Below, piece by piece: positions 62,917 through 64,000 of a DNA stretch of 64,000 bases; within the stretch, counting starts at the first letter, position 1, and each line of letters starts with the position of its first letter. The notes beneath the pieces are model-generated. The model saw only the letters and a list, made by a program, of their open reading frames with translations, made no database searches and was not told the origin of the DNA. The stretch comes from Legionella wadsworthii DSM 21896 = ATCC 33877 (GTDB lineage: Bacteria > Pseudomonadota > Gammaproteobacteria > Legionellales > Legionellaceae). Position numbers and translations under genes: made by a program. The stretch lies in the NCBI RefSeq assembly GCF_000701265.1, contig NZ_JNIA01000022.1:248001-312000 (forward strand), read 5' to 3'.

Positions 62917-64000
62917 TCAGCGTGATTCAATATAAGAGGTAAAACATCAAATAAATCACTGGCCAATAACCCAGCTCCTCCAAAATCCTTAGCTATTCTT
63001 TCTCCTGCAACTGCATGAACCCAAACGCCACATTGTGCGGCTTCGGACAAAGAATATCCTTGCGCGCATAGACCAGCAATAATGCCGCTTAGTACATCGC
63101 CCATGCCCGCGCTTGCCATTGCAGGATGACCTCGAGAACATACAAAAGTACTCTTCTCATCGGTGTGAACTACGGTTCCCGCTCCTTTCAAAACAACCAC
63201 GCCGCCATATTGTTTTTGTATGTCAGCAGCAGCCTGGTATCTATCTTTTTGAACAAGCTCTGTGGAACAAGACAGCAAACAGGCCGCTTCGCCAGGGTGA
63301 GGTGTAAGAATCCAATTATCGTCCATTTGGGAATTTTCAGCCAATAATCTAAGTGCTGATGCATCAATTACCATAGGTAATTGCGATGTAATCGCCATTA
63401 AAAATAAATGAGTGGCCCATTCGCTTTCTCCCAATCCTGGTCCAATGACACACACTGTAGCCCGAGCTAAAAGAGGGATCAAATCTTTTGGTGTTTCCAC
63501 AGCACTCACCATCGCTTCGGGAATCGAGGATAAGGCATTCTTTGCATGCTCAGGCCAGGTTGCAACAGTTACTGCTCCAGCTCCTGTTCGCATAGCCGCT
63601 TTGGCAGCCAAACTCACCGCACCAGGCATTCCTGGCCCCCCTCCAATTATCAAAACATGTCCAAAATTCCCCTTATGTGAATTTTTTAGGCGGCTTGCAA
63701 GAGGTAAAGATAAAGTATTCGTATCCAGCAAACATGCTGCTGGAGTTAATTGGGAGATACAGGAGTCGAGTTGTAAAGAACAACAATATATCTCGCCACA
63801 AAAATCCGAAGCGTCCGCAGTATACATGCCGGTCTTGGGTCCAATAAATGTGATCGTGGCATGCGCTTTGACACACAAATTTTCGACATTTCCTGTATCT
63901 GCGTTCAATCCAGATGGGATGTCCATTGCCACTACAGGAAGTCCGCTGGCATTAATTTGATGGATGGCTGAGGCAATCACTCCATGGACAGGTCCTTTCA
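62913..64000 (-). CDS. nnr: Bifunctional NAD(P)H-hydrate epimerase/dehydratase (partial)
   Basis: This protein repairs damaged NADHX and NADPHX. Only the part from about the last third of the epimerase domain is present: the reading frame continues upstream to the window edge (KGPVHG before the visible residues), so the true start lies beyond 64000. The visible part has VVAMDIPSGLNADTGN (end of the epimerase domain) and the dehydratase domain with VLIIGGGPGMPGAVSLAAKAAMRTGAG, VIDASALRLLA, LTPHPGEAACLL and SAGMGDVLSGIIAGL (ADP and phosphate site). It starts the nnr-tsaE-amidase-mutL-miaA run. Confidence 0.93.
   Translation of the reverse strand, partial: KGPVHGVIASAIHQINASGLPVVAMDIPSGLNADTGNVENLCVKAHATITFIGPKTGMYTADASDFCGEIYCCSLQLDSCISQLTPAACLLDTNTLSLPLASRLKNSHKGNFGHVLIIGGGPGMPGAVSLAAKAAMRTGAGAVTVATWPEHAKNALSSIPEAMVSAVETPKDLIPLLARATVCVIGPGLGESEWATHLFLMAITSQLPMVIDASALRLLAENSQMDDNWILTPHPGEAACLLSCSTELVQKDRYQAAADIQKQYGGVVVLKGAGTVVHTDEKSTFVCSRGHPAMASAGMGDVLSGIIAGLCAQGYSLSEAAQCGVWVHAVAGERIAKDFGGAGLLASDLFDVLPLILNHAE

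Overview
The window is about 64 kb of a moderately AT-rich chromosome from a Legionella species. The strongest evidence is a complete Dot/Icm region I (dotD-dotC-dotB, icmV-dotA, icmW-icmX) at 41.2-53.0 kb. It sits in the order rpoH-ftsX-ftsE-ftsY / M16 peptidase pair-rsmD-dotDCB that I recall from L. pneumophila. A likely lvgA gene lies at 20.6-21.2 kb. I cannot name the species. There are no insertion sequences, rRNA operons, prophage genes or CRISPR arrays.

Layout. 0-8 kb: lolB, tRNA-Gln, prs, a Fis-family regulator, a YdgA-like protein, an MFS transporter with a Fur-like site upstream, an SseB-like protein, an Rmf-like protein with a possible membrane tail, a block of four 19-20 bp tandem repeats, and pdxH. 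8-18 kb: a TCA-cycle block on the minus strand, sdhCDAB followed by sucABCD. 18-26 kb: a 694-residue helical-repeat protein (effector candidate), lvgA, feoABC behind a Fur-box-like site, zapE and a small hydrolase. 26-34 kb: panB and panC, with a possible leader peptide coupled to panB; a 1324-residue Pls/PosA-type single-module NRPS; two alpha/beta hydrolases. 34-41 kb: rpoH, ftsX, ftsE, ftsY, two M16 peptidases and rsmD.

41-57 kb: Dot/Icm region I. Between dotB and dotA lie an HMGL/aldolase-like gene, an amidohydrolase gene and a 454-residue protein that looks like a translocated cysteine-protease-type effector. Beyond icmX are a copper-type P-ATPase with several altered catalytic motifs and a protein resembling the eukaryotic mitochondrial carrier family. 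57-64 kb: a glycosyltransferase family 9 gene, a zf-CHCC protein, then the housekeeping run miaA, mutL, amidase, tsaE and nnr. The nnr gene runs off the right edge.

How the parts connect. DotC and DotD are outer-membrane lipoproteins of the secretion core. DotB is its cytoplasmic ATPase, DotA an inner-membrane protein, IcmW and LvgA adaptors for substrate recognition, and IcmX a periplasmic protein. Several flanking genes look like secreted substrates. PanB and PanC make pantothenate, the precursor of the phosphopantetheine arm needed by the carrier domain of the neighbouring Pls-like enzyme. FeoABC and probably the MFS transporter belong to the iron response. All functional calls rest on motifs read by eye and on remembered gene order; no search was run.
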